From the NCBI GenBank assembly GCA_004794655.1, contig SMMW01000612.1, positions 876,001-940,000 of the forward strand: DNA of 64,000 bases, in the 5' to 3' direction. The translations under genes and the position numbers were made by a program. The notes beneath the pieces were generated by a model that was not told the DNA's origin, made no database searches, and saw only the letters and a program-made list of their open reading frames with translations. Shown piece by piece: positions 36,231 to 48,719 of the stretch; positions within the stretch are counted from its first letter, which is position 1; every line of letters begins with the position of its first letter. The DNA comes from Marisa cornuarietis. Taxonomy: Eukaryota > Mollusca > Gastropoda > Architaenioglossa > Ampullariidae.

Positions 36231-37774
36231 AGGAAGACGACTAGGCAATAAGCAGTCGAAAAGAAATAAATAATTTTGTTGGCCATTATATATCCTTGCT
36301 AGATTACTAAGTATAGCTGCATATATGCATCAACAAAATTTGTTTTCTCTGAATAAAATACATCCTTTAGGTAAATAACCACGGGCTTGAATTGTTAATA
36401 GACGTTTAAGAGGATGAGCTTACAGATCTGATTAAATAACCGTAAATCAAATAAACGACGGTGAAACGAAAAAAAGAATGGGAACATAAATCTCAAATTC
36501 AAACAAAAAGCATAATAAAAGCATAAAAGTCATGGAAACAGAAGATATGAGAGATCATCAATGCACGCCTTAAGCATGCCAATAAAGAAATATCTTGATT
36601 TTTCTGAAGAAAAAAAAACTGGCTAAGCATTAATATTGCATTTATGCAAGGTTTACTTTCAATCTTGAACTGTTTACTTTACGCAGACGAGACGCCTTGT
36701 GTTTAGAGACGATATACTGTCTAATATAGCATTCCGTTCTGTGTGTCAAACAAATATCTGCGAGCAAGGCACAGAGAAGGTGTGGTAATAATAAGAAAAG
36801 AAAGAGAGAGAGAGCGGAGAGGAAGAGTAAAGAAGGGGGACAGTGTGAAAATTATCGAACGCAATATTTTTACAAAAGTGTAATTTTCTATTTGCACATA
36901 ATATATTATGCCGGAATGGATGCAATTTTAGTTGTTAATAAGTTGATTTAACATATTTTACACCATTCTTGGCATTTTAAATATCTATGCGACAAAAAAA
37001 GTGACACCTGAATAGGCCAAATTACAAAGGCATTTAGATTTTCTTAGATTTTTGTTTAATCTAGAATTTTTTAAAGACGAGTTTGTTTTTTCAGATTACT
37101 TATAAGTATATATCACTGAAAAAAAATATACATACGCAAGAAATTTTACGCCCCATATAAAAGTAGGAGGTTGGTTAATATAAAATAATCGTTCAGATAA
37201 TTGACATAATTGCTTTGAAGACTTCAATCCGACTTTATTCTTAGCACAGTAATTGTAGTAGCAGCACCTTAAGTGCTAAATAACTGCCTAAGCTTAAAGA
37301 CAATTTTGCTCTGCCATGACAGCGCACGTTCCATTAGTGAGTCACAAGACAAGGAACATCTGTAGACTGCACTACTATTTCCTACAAAAAATGTAAGCTG
37401 TAAATGTGGGATTTGCTTTTTCAGTGCCTCATTTGCTATTCTGCCGTTGTCTAAGCCCTTGTTGTGTTATAGCTGTATCGTGCTTGATGACTAATATTTG
37501 AGGATGTCTACTCTGCAAATAGTCAGAGAGTCAAAGAGTCAGAGCAGAGTTTTAGAGAAGTGAATGACCACTCCCAGTCAGCTAAACTTTTTTTTCCTGT
37601 TGACGTGAGCTGTTCTTAAAACACCAGTGTGGCCTTTCGGCTTTCATTCAGTAAGATTTACAGAACTCCTTCGCATCGATATTCTTGTAGTTGGTATATG
37701 AGCTGATCCTTGTCAAGCCGCTCCCAACAAAACCTATGCGCTAATAAACAAGACGAAAGGTTAAACATCCCATT

Positions 37775-38030
37775 AATACTAATACTAATACAGGAAGATT
37801 TCTAAAGCGCATATTCACACTCATAGAAAGCATGCTCTTAGCTCTTAAAAACAAGGAAGAGACATGGACTACATGGATAGAACACGAGACACGTAAGAAT
37901 AAACAACAATACTGATGACAAACAGAAAACAAAGATGGAAAACACAAAAAGACACCATGTAACAGAATATAGAAAATATAGGGATTCTGCAGAGAAAGAT
38001 GAGTACACAAGTAGCAAGAGAACTTTAATA
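37775..38030 (-). mobile_element. CR1/L2-like LINE 3'-UTR fragment
   Basis: On the minus strand this carries the blocks TTTTCTGTTTGTCATCAGTA, CATGTCTCTTCCTTG and AGAGCATGCTTTCTATGAGT, then GTGAATATGCGCT and a (TATTAG)n-like tail. The same ordered blocks follow a LINE C-terminus at 49580-49990 and recur at 54675-54870. This is a 5'-truncated insertion, with its tail at 37775. Confidence 0.7.
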
Positions 38031-40462
38031 CGTACAGAAACAACGTGCATTTATTTAAGGAAATTTTAGCGTTATACCATTAGGTTTAATAATATATCAT
38101 AAACGGGATCGTTACCAGAGATTTGAAGAGATGTAACACAGCAAATCTTTAACCACCTGGGTCCGTCTAATCAACTTCGTCCAAAGCAGCGCCTCTTAGA
38201 ATCTCCTTAGAAAATCAAACAATTCACGCTCGTTCTCACTCACCAAGAGAACTTAATGCAATGATCTATTTAAGCTTTTATACATATGTTTAATTTCACA
38301 TGAGCATCGCAAATGTCGGATACGGCATCACTATTGTTAACATACATCTTCATCACATGTGTTAACAAACCTCTTCAAAGACAACAGTTAATGAAGATCT
38401 GTCACTGGTTTCGACTAACCACTTGAACAACCCGAGCAAAAATCGCTTGAAACAGAGCAAAGAGTATCACGAAAACACATTACGGTAGTATTTTATGACT
38501 TAGAGGCATGACAAATTTTATATTGATATATTTCTCTTAAGCACACCTGGATTTCTCGAGAAGTGGCAAAAGGGAAGTATTTCTAAAAATAACGTTGCCT
38601 GCACTAGCTGAAGTCTAAGAGAAAAGATAATGGCAGCGAACGCCAGTGGATTAACTTTGTTCAGAGATGTGTATATACAGGTCTCTGCTTTGTTCAAACG
38701 TGCTCACATTTAAAAATAGATTGTTATCCAGTCACTTATACAGTACAAGCAAGTCTTGGACTTTCAGTAAAACAAAGAAATGTTATTCCTACAGCAGTGC
38801 TTACAGCACGAGATGTTACAACCAACTACGACTGCTGGTAGATCAAGTGCTAGATAGACAACATCGACAGTTTCTACACCGTCTGGTCTACAAGTAACAT
38901 CGTGCATCATCAGTCGTATCTTTATCCAGCTTAATACTAAAAAAAACTGACAGTGTGAGGGCACCATTGATGTGCGAACTCGAAACAGCTAAATAAAAGA
39001 AAAAACAAAAGAATTGCGGGTTATAAACATATCATAAGGAGCTTAGACGTGACACGTGCGAGTATCAGTAAGTTAATAGAACATTTTGCATGCAGTTAAA
39101 TGAGGAAGAAATAAGTTTTTACATCAATAAACATTTTTCAAACTATCATATTTTTAATTGTAAAAAAACCTTTATCAGTAGTCAGTTGTAAAATAAAAAT
39201 GCAATGCTTAAAAACATCATAAAACAAATTCAGGAGTTTCTCGCTGACAAACATTTTTGAAACGTGTTTACATTTTATTAATATTAATACACATGGGAAA
39301 ATGCGCCCACTTAGTAACAGACAATCAGTAATAATACAAAGTAGACTTTGTTGACAGTAATTTATGGCCATTAAATTTTGATCTGATTGACTTACCAGTC
39401 TGTTGAATGAATTCAGTTTGTACCATTTAATTATTTCTTTCAACTTTTAAGCTTAAAAAAAATTCCAATCTGTAGGGCTGTATTCCAAATTCAGCTGTTT
39501 CATTTTTCGGTAAAAAAAATCGCTTCTTGAACACGACAACCTGAGTGATTATTCTTTATTTGACTTGAAGACATGCACACCATCTGTTGTTACAAATACT
39601 TAGGGCGCATAAGAGAACTCTTCAGTAAAGGAGAATTTTTTTCTCTTTCCTATTGGCATGTACGAATGACGATGTTTGAAGGATTATATTTTTAAAATTA
39701 AGCATAATTTTGTACTCATTTTTTGGAAATTATTATTTTAACCCAATCATAAAAAATTATGTTGCACTCGGGATGAAATAAGTGTTCACGCATAGTTTGT
39801 AAACACTTATGAACACATACTAAGACTAGTAGCAGAGACGGGCAAAACATTAAAGCTAATTTGATCTTTTTAGCACAACTGCAAAAATTAATGGTGTGCT
39901 TTAAAAAAATAGCATATCGTTAATAGGTAATAAAATCAACACAAATATTTATCTTTGAAATAGACTCGTAAGTTATATCAGTTCGTACATATATTCTACT
40001 TACTAACAAAATTATGTCTCCCTAGAAGAGTTGAATCTACTACATTACAAGAAAAAAATGCATTGCGTCTGCACACAGGCAGTTTGCACAAATTTCACAT
40101 TATTCGTGTTTACGTGTGGAATACTAAAGTTACTGGATTAACTTTATGGAGCCTTCTAATCCTTCTGTTTCACGACATCTAAGCATGTAGGATTTAAAGC
40201 GATTCTCACCTCTAAATACAAACTTTTGGGATTCGTTTAAGTGTTGAACCAAGACCATAAATATATTGGATATTCAAGCCACATTGGGCTTGTTCAAGTG
40301 TAATTTGTTGTTGAAGGCGAGAAATTGTGCTGGTTTCCGAAGATTAACGAGCACTCGACGAAGCAGCCCGAGCACGGAATTTCCGAAGTGTGAGGCTTTA
40401 TTGGCAATAGCAATGGCAGACTTGCAAGCTATGGTAAGCGCCACACAATCAGCTAAAATTGG

Positions 40463-40541
40463 CGCAAGAGCCTCGAATTCGAATTGTGAGGGGTTTCCCC
40501 GTCTGATGACAGGTTCACAAATCGAAATTGAGGCTCTTGCG
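40463..40541. other. Strong hairpin (inverted repeat)
   Basis: Arms 40463-40490 and 40514-40541 pair over 28 positions with about 24 Watson-Crick pairs, 2 G:U pairs and 2 mismatches, around a 23-nt loop. A weaker CTAAAA/TTTTAG match extends the stem outward. It could be the core of a MITE, a small-RNA precursor or a structured element; no coding role is claimed. Confidence 0.6.
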
Positions 40542-40803
40542 GTCTTTTTAGTTAGCAACCCAGACGGTACGCATTACAGTCAAAATTTTCGGATAGATGC
40601 ACATCAGCAAAAGCGAAATAACAGTAGAAATCGTGAAGCGTAGTGGTATTGTTGTCGTAATTAATGGCACTTTTAAGTCTGAATATATGGGTGAGAATCC
40701 CTTTAAAGTTCTGAAATGTTACGATTTTACGTTTACGGTGACTTTTTCAGGGTCCGGTACAAGATAATGGTTACAACATTTTTCTTTAAATCTGTGTCAA
40801 GAG

Positions 40804-43010
40804 CAGGGGTGGGCTAAGTACGGCCTTCGGACGTTTTTGTGTCAGATTTGTCTGCCAAAATGTGAAGTGTGCTCGTTTTTAAACCTAGATTCACTTGATT
40901 GAAATTTAATTTATTAAATACGACTTGCTAGAAAATCGACAGCAGGCAAAAGTCAAACAGACGAAGTACACAAATGACAACGAGGCTGACGTGTCTGATG
41001 TAGTCGCGAGGGATCGTCGGCGGCGGCTGCCTTTAAAGAAAAAGCATCACCACTATTCGTTTTGTTTCCACATAGTTCAACCACCGTTTACCAGTGTTGT
41101 GACACACATGTGTCATCGGTAGACATCAGACGCGTTGATAGATCAGCATGTTTGTCCCCCTTTCCCAGTCCCTGAAATCAGTCGATGCTAATCAAAAGTT
41201 CAGCCGTTCAGTGTTTGGTGGCGCAAAAGGTTGCAGTTTTCGTGCACTTAGTACTGTAACAGTTAAACAGGATAGACGACAGAAAAAAGAAGAAGGTGGA
41301 TAAAGAGTGTCGAAAATTCAACGAGGGGACAGCACAGTATTTTTTTTTACAGATGTTGGAAATAAATCTGTGTCCTTAATTTCCCGAGAAGGCATTGCAG
41401 TTTTCAAAGAGCACAGTCTGAAATGTTAGCACATCCAGCGTAATGCAGTGAACTTTCCGAAGAGGTGAGGGCAGAAATGTCAGACCGGCTGGTTAACCAG
41501 TTAAGAAAGCAATAAAATATATTTACCAAACAGAGTGAAACCCAACAGGCGGGTTTTATTGTGGCATATAATAAGCAAAAGAGAAGAGGGCGTTCGCGGA
41601 CAGAGAATTCCTCGAAAAGTGCATGCTTGATGTGGTTGAAGTCGTGTGTACAGAGAACACGAATGATTTTGGGAATATTAGCTTATCTAGGAGAACGACG
41701 CCCCGAATATAGCACATGGAGCACGATTTGCAGGAACACCCAATGGATAAGTGTAAGTAATTTAACTCGTATTCACTCACGTCGGATGATATTACAGATG
41801 TACCTGATACTGCACAGCTGATTATTTTTATCCGTGGCATTAAGGATGACTTCGATATAACCCAGGAACTGCTTTCGTTTGAGTAAGCGACAAGAAAACT
41901 ACAACAGGCAAGGATTTGCATACAAAGTAAAAGGGTGCATCGAAAAGCATGGATTTCTATGGAGAAAACTGAGAAGTGTCACTACTGATGGATCTCCAAA
42001 TTTAACCGACAGGAATGCTGGTCTTCTGATCAGTGTTCAACAAACCGTTCATGAAATATATCCGGATCACGAAGTCACCTTTTTCATTGCATTATGCATC
42101 TAGAAGCGCTGTGCAAAAATGTAATAGACATGAACAATGTTGTGAGTACTGTGACGAAAATCGTGAAATTTATTAGAGCAATAGGGCTCAGAGACATGCA
42201 GCTTATCTCTTTGATGGAGGATGTTTAAGTGGATCACAGGATGTTCCCTACCACACTAATGTCCGGTGGCTCAGCTTTGAAAAAGATTTTAAGCGAGTTT
42301 GGAAACCTTGAGAACAAATAGTGACTCTGCAAGGTAAAACCATTCTTGTTCATGAGTTATATTTCGCCGCATTTAGACGCATTTGAACGGAAACTTTATC
42401 TCTTTTCCACCCAAGTACAGAAAAGAAAATTTCTACACTTTCTTTAACTGAACTCTTTGACATTGGGTGACATTTTCGGAACGTTTGGGGGATTTCAAAA
42501 ATGGAAAGTAAGTTTATAATACTGTCAAATCCGTTTACCTTAGACGTGGAATGTGCGTCTGATGGTCTGCAACTTCAGCTGATGGATTTAAAGTCCAACA
42601 ATGTGTTTTAATTTCCAAAGCGTTTAGTTCTTCAAATCGCTTAGTAACGACCCGTTTCTGAACTTAAAAGAATTTGTCAAAGAAAAGGTGGTGATTTTTG
42701 CAAACACACTTTTTGATCATGAAGCAGAGCAAGTCTGATCTGTCCGAGCGAAGGACAGACACGCATGTGACTGGAGTTCTGCAAGATGTCACTTCAGAAA
42801 CGCACCCAACGTTTAAAAGGCTCGTGAAGGAATTTTGTCAGCCTAAACATTTCACATTCAATTCGTTAAGTGAACACTACAATGTACGCATATTTTAACC
42901 CCATTTTCACTAGGTTTGTTGTATATTCACGTGGCGTGGGTTTTAATATGTAACCCGCCCGTCTCATAGTTTAAAGAGCGGCCCGCGAAAAGAAAACTTT
43001 ACCAACCCTG
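40804..43010 (+). mobile_element. Decayed hAT transposon (ZBED5/SCAND3-like transposase) with TIRs and 8-bp TSD
   Basis: The left end begins CAGGGGTGGGCTAAGT and the right end is the inverse of CAGGGTTGGTAAAGT. Both ends are flanked by the identical 8-mer GTCAAGAG (40796-40803 and 43011-43018), as hAT elements produce. Inside, the plus strand encodes scattered, frame-broken blocks of a hAT transposase. These are a BED-finger-like lead (near 41340-41440), DTAQLIIFIRGIKDDF (about 41810-41860), the core VTTDGSPNLTDRNAGL (from about 41980) and EALCKNVIDMNNVVSTVTKI (about 42100-42160). The pattern resembles domesticated-type ZBED5/SCAND3/GTF2IRD2 proteins. Many stops and frameshifts make it inactive. 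Confidence 0.88.
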
Positions 43011-43018
43011 GTCAAGAG

Positions 43019-44750
43019 TGTAACACTGTGATGTTTTATTACAAGTAAGTGATTTATAAAATTTGTAAGAGCTCGTGGCCAACTGTCTCGATAACCATAA
43101 ACGAGGAATTTACGCATTAGAAATAAGTACGTGTCCTCTTTTTAGACTGCTTAATTGTTTGGAACGATTAGCAAAACAATCAATCTAAAGGTGCCAGTGT
43201 TATTTGAAAAAAACATTTATTACGAAAAAAAGTGAAGTGAGTAAGTTGTTTCCCTGGGCAAGATGAGTACTCGGAAGAGAGCGTGTTATTTCAAAGCTGT
43301 AAACCGATGTCCAGACCCCAGAGGAAGCTACTCTAAGAGCACTTTAGCTGCCGCCTTATACATAAGACTATGATAAAAACAACATCTGCAGAGTTTATAA
43401 TCTTTGAGAATAGATATTCGTTCTTGAGTTTCCTATATTCAAAGACAAAGACTTCACACTGAGAGCCCCAGAAATATGCAAGAAACAAATAAATTCTACA
43501 TGTTATAATACGTCGGATGAAAACATAAAGGTAGCAGGGACACAAAAAAGACCTTAAAGAAAGAAATTGAAACTTCTGTTGTTTACTAACTTACTTTGCA
43601 TTTCGTTGCAATTTAATGCTTTTAACTACGTTTGTGATATTATCAACAATATAAATCACTGATGTAATATATATTAATTTGTTACAATACTACTTGTGAC
43701 TCTAGAGTTGTGGCTCAATGAGTATCAAAGATCAAAAAGGCTGAACTAGCTGTTTGTTAAAAGAAAGCAGGTTTTACCAAGACATTCATATTTTTTTCAA
43801 TAGCAGAGTGCCTATTTCGTTTCGTTTATACTTTATGCATTGTGAAACATTTGGCTTGCTGGTTTAAACTTTACTAATCATTAAACTCGTTATTGGATTA
43901 TTAGAAGGGAACGGAATAAATCTGACGGTTTATTGTGGGTGTTAATGTTTATTTCATGTCCGACAATCCCGCCCCACTAAACTCAGACGGATTAGTCATT
44001 TAAATTCTACTTTTAATCATAGAAACAATAATTTCAGCTCATCAATTCTCAGCAGCCCTTTACATCGCATCTTTTCTGTGCCTTTAGCTTGTCAGATCGG
44101 TAAAGACCAAATATCGAATCGATTAATTAGTTGCAGCATCTACACAAAAATATTAGTGTGACAACAAAGGTGTCCAAAGTTCTCCCTCAAAAATTATTTT
44201 TATTATCCACGCTAAACAATTTTAGCAGAAAGAGACTATTTAATGGTAAATTCGTTTTGAATGCACCAAGCAATATTTTAATCCTATAATATTTCTCTAT
44301 GTCGATGGTAGTGAGAGTAATGTGCTGGTCAGGATGCAAAACCAAGCAAGGGAGAGTAATCGTAGAAGAATGCGATGAACTACTACAAAAGTTGTCTTTC
44401 TCGTGCCGCCTGATATTCTGTTGGATCGTCGTTTGCACCACGCCATCAGCCACACGTGTCACAAAACAGGTAAGTGCGCCGGCTTCTTCGGTTGCTTCGG
44501 CTACTAGTCTTGCCGACTAGCATTGTCTACAATGTTTCTCTTTGGCGTGCAGTCCTTAGAAAACAAGAAAGTTCAGCTGTCCCGTTGACTTAAATTTTAT
44601 CTAGAATTCGGAGACTACCTCTTCTTCACTGAAAAATGGCTGAGACCCAATATACCTGATCATTCCAACTCGCCACACCTGGGCCAATGACAAGCCGTGG
44701 TTCCAAGTTGGTGGGGCTTGGTAGGAGAAAGACGTCTGTCCATCGGTCTT
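43019..44750. other. Intergenic, contains a paralogous spacer block
   Basis: About 44140-44330 is similar to 50090-50320 (shared order of GTGTC-AAAGTTCT, TATCCACG, TTTTA-CAGAAAG and CGATGGTA blocks). No gene was recognised. The 73-codon frame at 44299-44520 has no domain. Confidence 0.45.
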
Positions 44751-44756
44751 TGATTT

Positions 44757-44973
44757 AATTAGTGTGACTCGAAGAAGTTCGGCGTCAGAAGATGAGCGAA
44801 GAATTCTGCGGGCGTATAGATGGGAGTGAGTTCGAAGAGGTACCGAGTACCAGTGCCAGAAATGGCGGAGTAAGTCAAAGCGGAAAATTTGTAGACTTTA
44901 CGGTCCGCGACTGGCAGCCAGTGAAGAGAACGTATGATAGGTGATACATGGTGATACGTATGATACATGGGGG
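44757..44973 (-). mobile_element. CR1/L2-like LINE reverse-transcriptase C-terminal relic
   Basis: The minus strand encodes PIIRSLHWLPVADRKVYK, then a TYSAISG / YLFEL / PIYTP block. SLHWLPV is a hallmark of the region after the RT domain in CR1/L2/Rex-type LINEs. About 70 codons remain open, and both sides have decayed. Confidence 0.8.
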
Positions 44974-45648
44974 TATATCAAAAACAACCTCGCCTGATCT
45001 CTAGTCTGACATCGTACGCGCTGTGGTACAATACAGACTATGAATAAGGCAAAATAAATTTCAGCCAACAAAAAACCTTTTGAATGTGTAAGAAATTATT
45101 GACGAAGCGACACGTCTCTATGCTTACATCACTAACAAGGCGACTCTCTCTCTCTTGGGCGAACACACACGTAACAGCAGTCTCCTTAGAAAGTGAAATG
45201 TCCTATTTAATATTTATATATTTAATTTCACATTAGCATGTCTAATTTCAAAAATTACATAATTACTTTATGGACAGCTGTTAAATATGAATTTAACACT
45301 GGTTCTCGGCTAACCAATCGAAAGACATAATTGTTTTGGGAACAACGGCTTTCCGCTTCGTTCTTAAAAGGGGTGAAGACCCTACGAACACATGAGGTAC
45401 ATCAGAGGCCCCACAGCAGAGCCGGACGGAACACAGCAGTACAAAATTTGCGATGTATTTATACACAGGGGCATATAATTAAAAGTTTATAAAGTCAGTA
45501 ATAATAATTTTTATTTTAGATAGACGCGTTTCCTTGCCTGATTTCAGAACCCTTCGATTCGACACGAAGACATACCTGATAAGTGACAACAAAGCAGGTC
45601 ATTCAATAACTGGCGTTGTTCCTTGTCACATAATAATAAGATAATATT
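44974..45648. other. 3' flank of R6, nothing recognised
   Basis: AT-rich sequence with no domain, repeat family or RNA gene recognised. Confidence 0.5.
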
Positions 45649-46905
45649 TCAAAGATTTTGATCAATCATCATTTTGGCACGTTTGACAGACTTCTCCAAC
45701 ACTACTTCTGACTTACAGACTGATCTTAGTCTTTTAGGCGCTGCACATAATTTAACACAATCATCTGCTCCTAAGGTGTTATTGAATAATAACACAGTAA
45801 ATAAAAACACGTTACTTTCCATGATTTTTTTTAGAGAAAATAACAATGTAAAACATGGACGAAAACATTTGTGATATTCTGTTCGGAATCTAGAAGACTG
45901 ATGTAAATAAATAAAGAAGTGAAAGCAACAACTTATCTGAGGAAAGGTAAAGGCGATGCCACTGTATGTCATGACTATATTAGTACATGAACCATCCGCA
46001 AGGCAGACAAAGAGAAACCACAAACTAATTTCCCTGGCAAGAAAAGGTATCATTGTTATTACATAGATAATTGACACAATCACCAGCATTTTAGTCAGCG
46101 CCACCTGCCGGTGTTGATTACCACCAGTAACAGAACCTGACTTTTCTCGCCATGCCATAGCTATTCTTAGTTTAGTTACTGTGATAGAGGTCGCCACTGA
46201 TATTGATACAACTATAACTACGGGTACTACTACGCTAAGAAGGGTGCTGACGAATATGTTGATAAACTCCCTGTTTTTTAAGTAAAGCTGAATCATAGAA
46301 GCTAGTACGCATGGTTTCCTTTTGATTTGTATTTCTCCAATTAGAGGCAGCAAAAGAGGTACAACATACGAACATTGGATTAAAACGAAGCATGTGACAA
46401 TAATTGTAGACACGATCCCAGTTTTCATCAAAGCATTCGGACGGAGTGGGTAAAACACACACAGACATCGTTCTACTGAGATTACTACGCCTATACAGCC
46501 AGATGTTAGACGAAAACCGGTCAAAACACCCGACAAATAAAAGATTGTTTTTAAGAAAAATTCTTCACCGATTACGGCATCATTAAAACGCATGAAGGAG
46601 CTCACTGAATAGACGATAAAAGTACAAGCTAGTAGACAGGTGTCCATTAAGGCCATAGAGAAGAGACACAGGTTCATGCCGTCTCCTAGTCCTTGGCGCC
46701 AGAACACAACACAGTTGAGTACATTGGTAGGTAAACCTATTAAGCATACTATAGTTGTTACACTTACATACCAGATTGTCTCTACCAACGTCTGACTAAA
46801 CTTATTACAAACATTTTGCACATTCTGCTCGTTGAGACAATCGGCTTGCTGTGGATTTATCTGCTCGGTGGTATTGTCCATAATAAAATCACTTTTGTTG
46901 AACAT
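45649..46905 (-). CDS. Rhodopsin-like GPCR R6 (group B, extended C-terminal tail)
   Basis: Single-exon receptor. I use ATG at 46905 (418 residues); ATG at 46881 is an alternative that also fits the family, and the frame above 46905 opens only from TTG. Anchors in this numbering are N61, D88, P228, P287 and Y333. TM3 ends ERC (145-147). In TM7 the usual Asn-Ser is Ile-Ser and NP reads H-F. Loop 3 carries TGGNQHRQVALTK, shared with R7. Extracellular loop 3 has C301 and C307. No cysteine is present at the top of TM3. The tail after SSRFR is about 75 residues, far longer than in R7, and includes a second hydrophobic stretch (FLFTVLLF). Likely a surface receptor; ligand unknown. Confidence 0.9.
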   Translation of the reverse strand: MFNKSDFIMDNTTEQINPQQADCLNEQNVQNVCNKFSQTLVETIWYVSVTTIVCLIGLPTNVLNCVVFWRQGLGDGMNLCLFSMALMDTCLLACTFIVYSVSSFMRFNDAVIGEEFFLKTIFYLSGVLTGFRLTSGCIGVVISVERCLCVFYPLRPNALMKTGIVSTIIVTCFVLIQCSYVVPLLLPLIGEIQIKRKPCVLASMIQLYLKNREFINIFVSTLLSVVVPVVIVVSISVATSITVTKLRIAMAWREKSGSVTGGNQHRQVALTKMLVIVSIIYVITMIPFLAREISLWFLFVCLADGSCTNIVMTYSGIAFTFPQISCCFHFFIYLHQSSRFRTEYHKCFRPCFTLLFSLKKIMESNVFLFTVLLFNNTLGADDCVKLCAAPKRLRSVCKSEVVLEKSVKRAKMMIDQNL

Positions 46906-47006
46906 TTCACTCAATAATTTAAGCAAAAATTATAGTCGAGAAGTCACAAGAAGAGCTTAAGATCAGAAGATCCAAAGTTGCTTTATATCTACGTTAGAAT
47001 ACGCAA

Positions 47007-47007
47007 A

Positions 47008-47050
<43 letters not shown>
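47007..47050. repeat. (AC)n microsatellite upstream of R6
   Basis: An AC run of about 42 bp, roughly 0.1 kb upstream of the R6 ATG. R7 and R8 have similar runs at nearly the same distance. Confidence 0.95.
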
Positions 47051-47052
<2 letters not shown>

Positions 47053-47964
47053 TTTCAGTAAATAATCTCTCCGTGTTTCTATGTACGTTTTTGATGAGCA
47101 AAACTGATATTAGTTTTACTTAAGTGTTTCCTTTTTGCTCATATCTGACATTTGATTTTTTTCTGTCATTTTTCATCTGGTTTCACGCGGTGGTACTGTA
47201 GACACACATATCGCCAGAGGTCCTTAAATAACCTCATTAAACTCATTTCTTGTACATTTGCAATAACCTTTAAAACGTGCACAGTTTCAGGTTTTTAACG
47301 AAAACATCAATCAAATCATATTTAAGACTTTGACATGGTGACAGACCTCCAAATATGTTAGTGATATAATTTATCCTACTGCATTTCTTTATTTATGTCT
47401 GTACGTCGTTATGGATGTATATATATATATATCTCCGAGCGATTCATGCATGCGTGTGTCTTGTGTCGCTTATTAGTTTAATAAGTTTTTTCATGTCTAC
47501 ACTTTTCCCCCGAACACTGTCCAGGGCGTGGCAACGAGTCGATGTGAAAACTGATTGGTCTTGTAAGTTCATATAGTAGGGTTAGGCACAAGATCGTTTT
47601 AATCTGACATGTAGGGCAAATCATTCGTTTATAAATCATAAAACCGTACAGAGCGGACCGCAGACTTATTTAAGTGTAAGAGACTCGATCGACTGGAGGT
47701 GGTTTACGAGAATCGTGGAAGAGTCTAGATGGCTAATGCCTTAACATCTTTATTTTGTTTATGGTCAGCGTACATACATAGGAGGGGAGACGTCAAAGAT
47801 TGATCAGGATGTTCAGAGTAGAACGCTGTGTGCGGGACAGGTGGATAGCAGGAGTGATACTCCTGTACTTTCTACTTGTAATCATGTGGTACTGGGCATC
47901 GCCGCCTTGTTTTCCGGTCTTATCTTTCTCACACGTATTTGTCTTTAGCGACTGGAACTTGGTG
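47051..47964. other. Upstream flank of R6
   Basis: Includes a block at about 47400-47500 that resembles 57330-57410 upstream of R7 (GTATATATATCT, CGATTCATGCRTGCGTGTGTC, GTCGCTTATTAG versus its R7 counterpart). No gene was recognised. Confidence 0.45.
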
Positions 47965-48260
47965 TTACCCGAGTAGTCTGCTCCTGCCCCGAGTATTTTC
48001 CACCTTGCGGAGAGTAGTGCACCACTTGCACGAGTTGTCTCCACCTTGACCAGAGAGTAGTCTGCCCCTTGTACAGCGCGCCCCTTGCAGGAGTGGTATA
48101 CCTTTGCCGAGAGTAGTTCGCCCCTTGCACGAGTTGTCTGCCCCTTGACAAGCGAGTAGCCTGCCCCTGGTACAGCGCGCCCCTTGCAGGAGTGGTTGCC
48201 CCCTTGACGAAGGTAGTAATAGTAGAAGTAGCGCGACCCTTTTACGCGTTGTCTCCACCT
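47965..48260. repeat. 99-bp minisatellite, about two units plus partials
   Basis: GCACGAGTTGTCT recurs at 48028 and 48127, and GTACAGCGCGCCCCTTGCAG at 48071 and 48170. The period is therefore 99 bp, built from shorter CCCCTTG...GAG sub-units. Because 99 is a multiple of three, all frames show a repeated 33-residue pattern; the open frames are a consequence of the repeat. Confidence 0.85.
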
Positions 48261-48719
48261 TGTCGATGGAAGAAGCGCCGCCCCTTTTACTGGTGATTTC
48301 TCAAGCCTTGCCCGGCATTTTGTTTTTGTGTAATGAAATCATGCTGAAAAGGCAGGGTAAGCAGTCGATCGCATATTTTAACGGAGCTGCTGTCACCCCA
48401 TCGTGCAGGACCTTTCCCTTGATGTACTAGTAAGATAAGGAATTTCAGTGTTGCGTGTAGGTGAACATGGATTTTCCATCAGTTCTAAAACCGGTGTTGC
48501 AGTCACCGCTGGCTTGTGTCGTGTGCAAGACGTTTTTAAAATGGTGTTGACTGAGTTGGTTCTGCTTTTTGTTTTTGTGTCACCGTAACACACGTACGTC
48601 TTACTGCAGAGAACCACAAAGCCCATCGCCTGCGTGCTTTGTTTTCAACAAGCCCGCTGTGCGCTCGTCGTCGTGAATGCTTTAGGCTGGACACGGAGAG
48701 GGGTCCAGGGTTGGTCGCG
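48261..48719. other. Spacer between two repeat tracts
   Basis: More GC-rich than its surroundings. The 77-codon minus-strand frame at 48393-48626 has no recognised domain. Confidence 0.4.

Larger units (their letters stand above)
36231..40795. other. Intergenic spacer between R5 and the hAT element
   Basis: Contains a LINE 3'-UTR fragment (37775-38030) and a hairpin (40463-40541), both listed separately. The 125-codon frame at 40266-40643 spans the hairpin and has no domain. Nothing else was recognised. Confidence 0.55.

Noticed and set aside
47965..48258. Repeat protein of 33-residue units
   Set aside because: The repeat period is 99 bp, so every frame looks repetitive. No start context, homologue or consistent codon bias supports coding.
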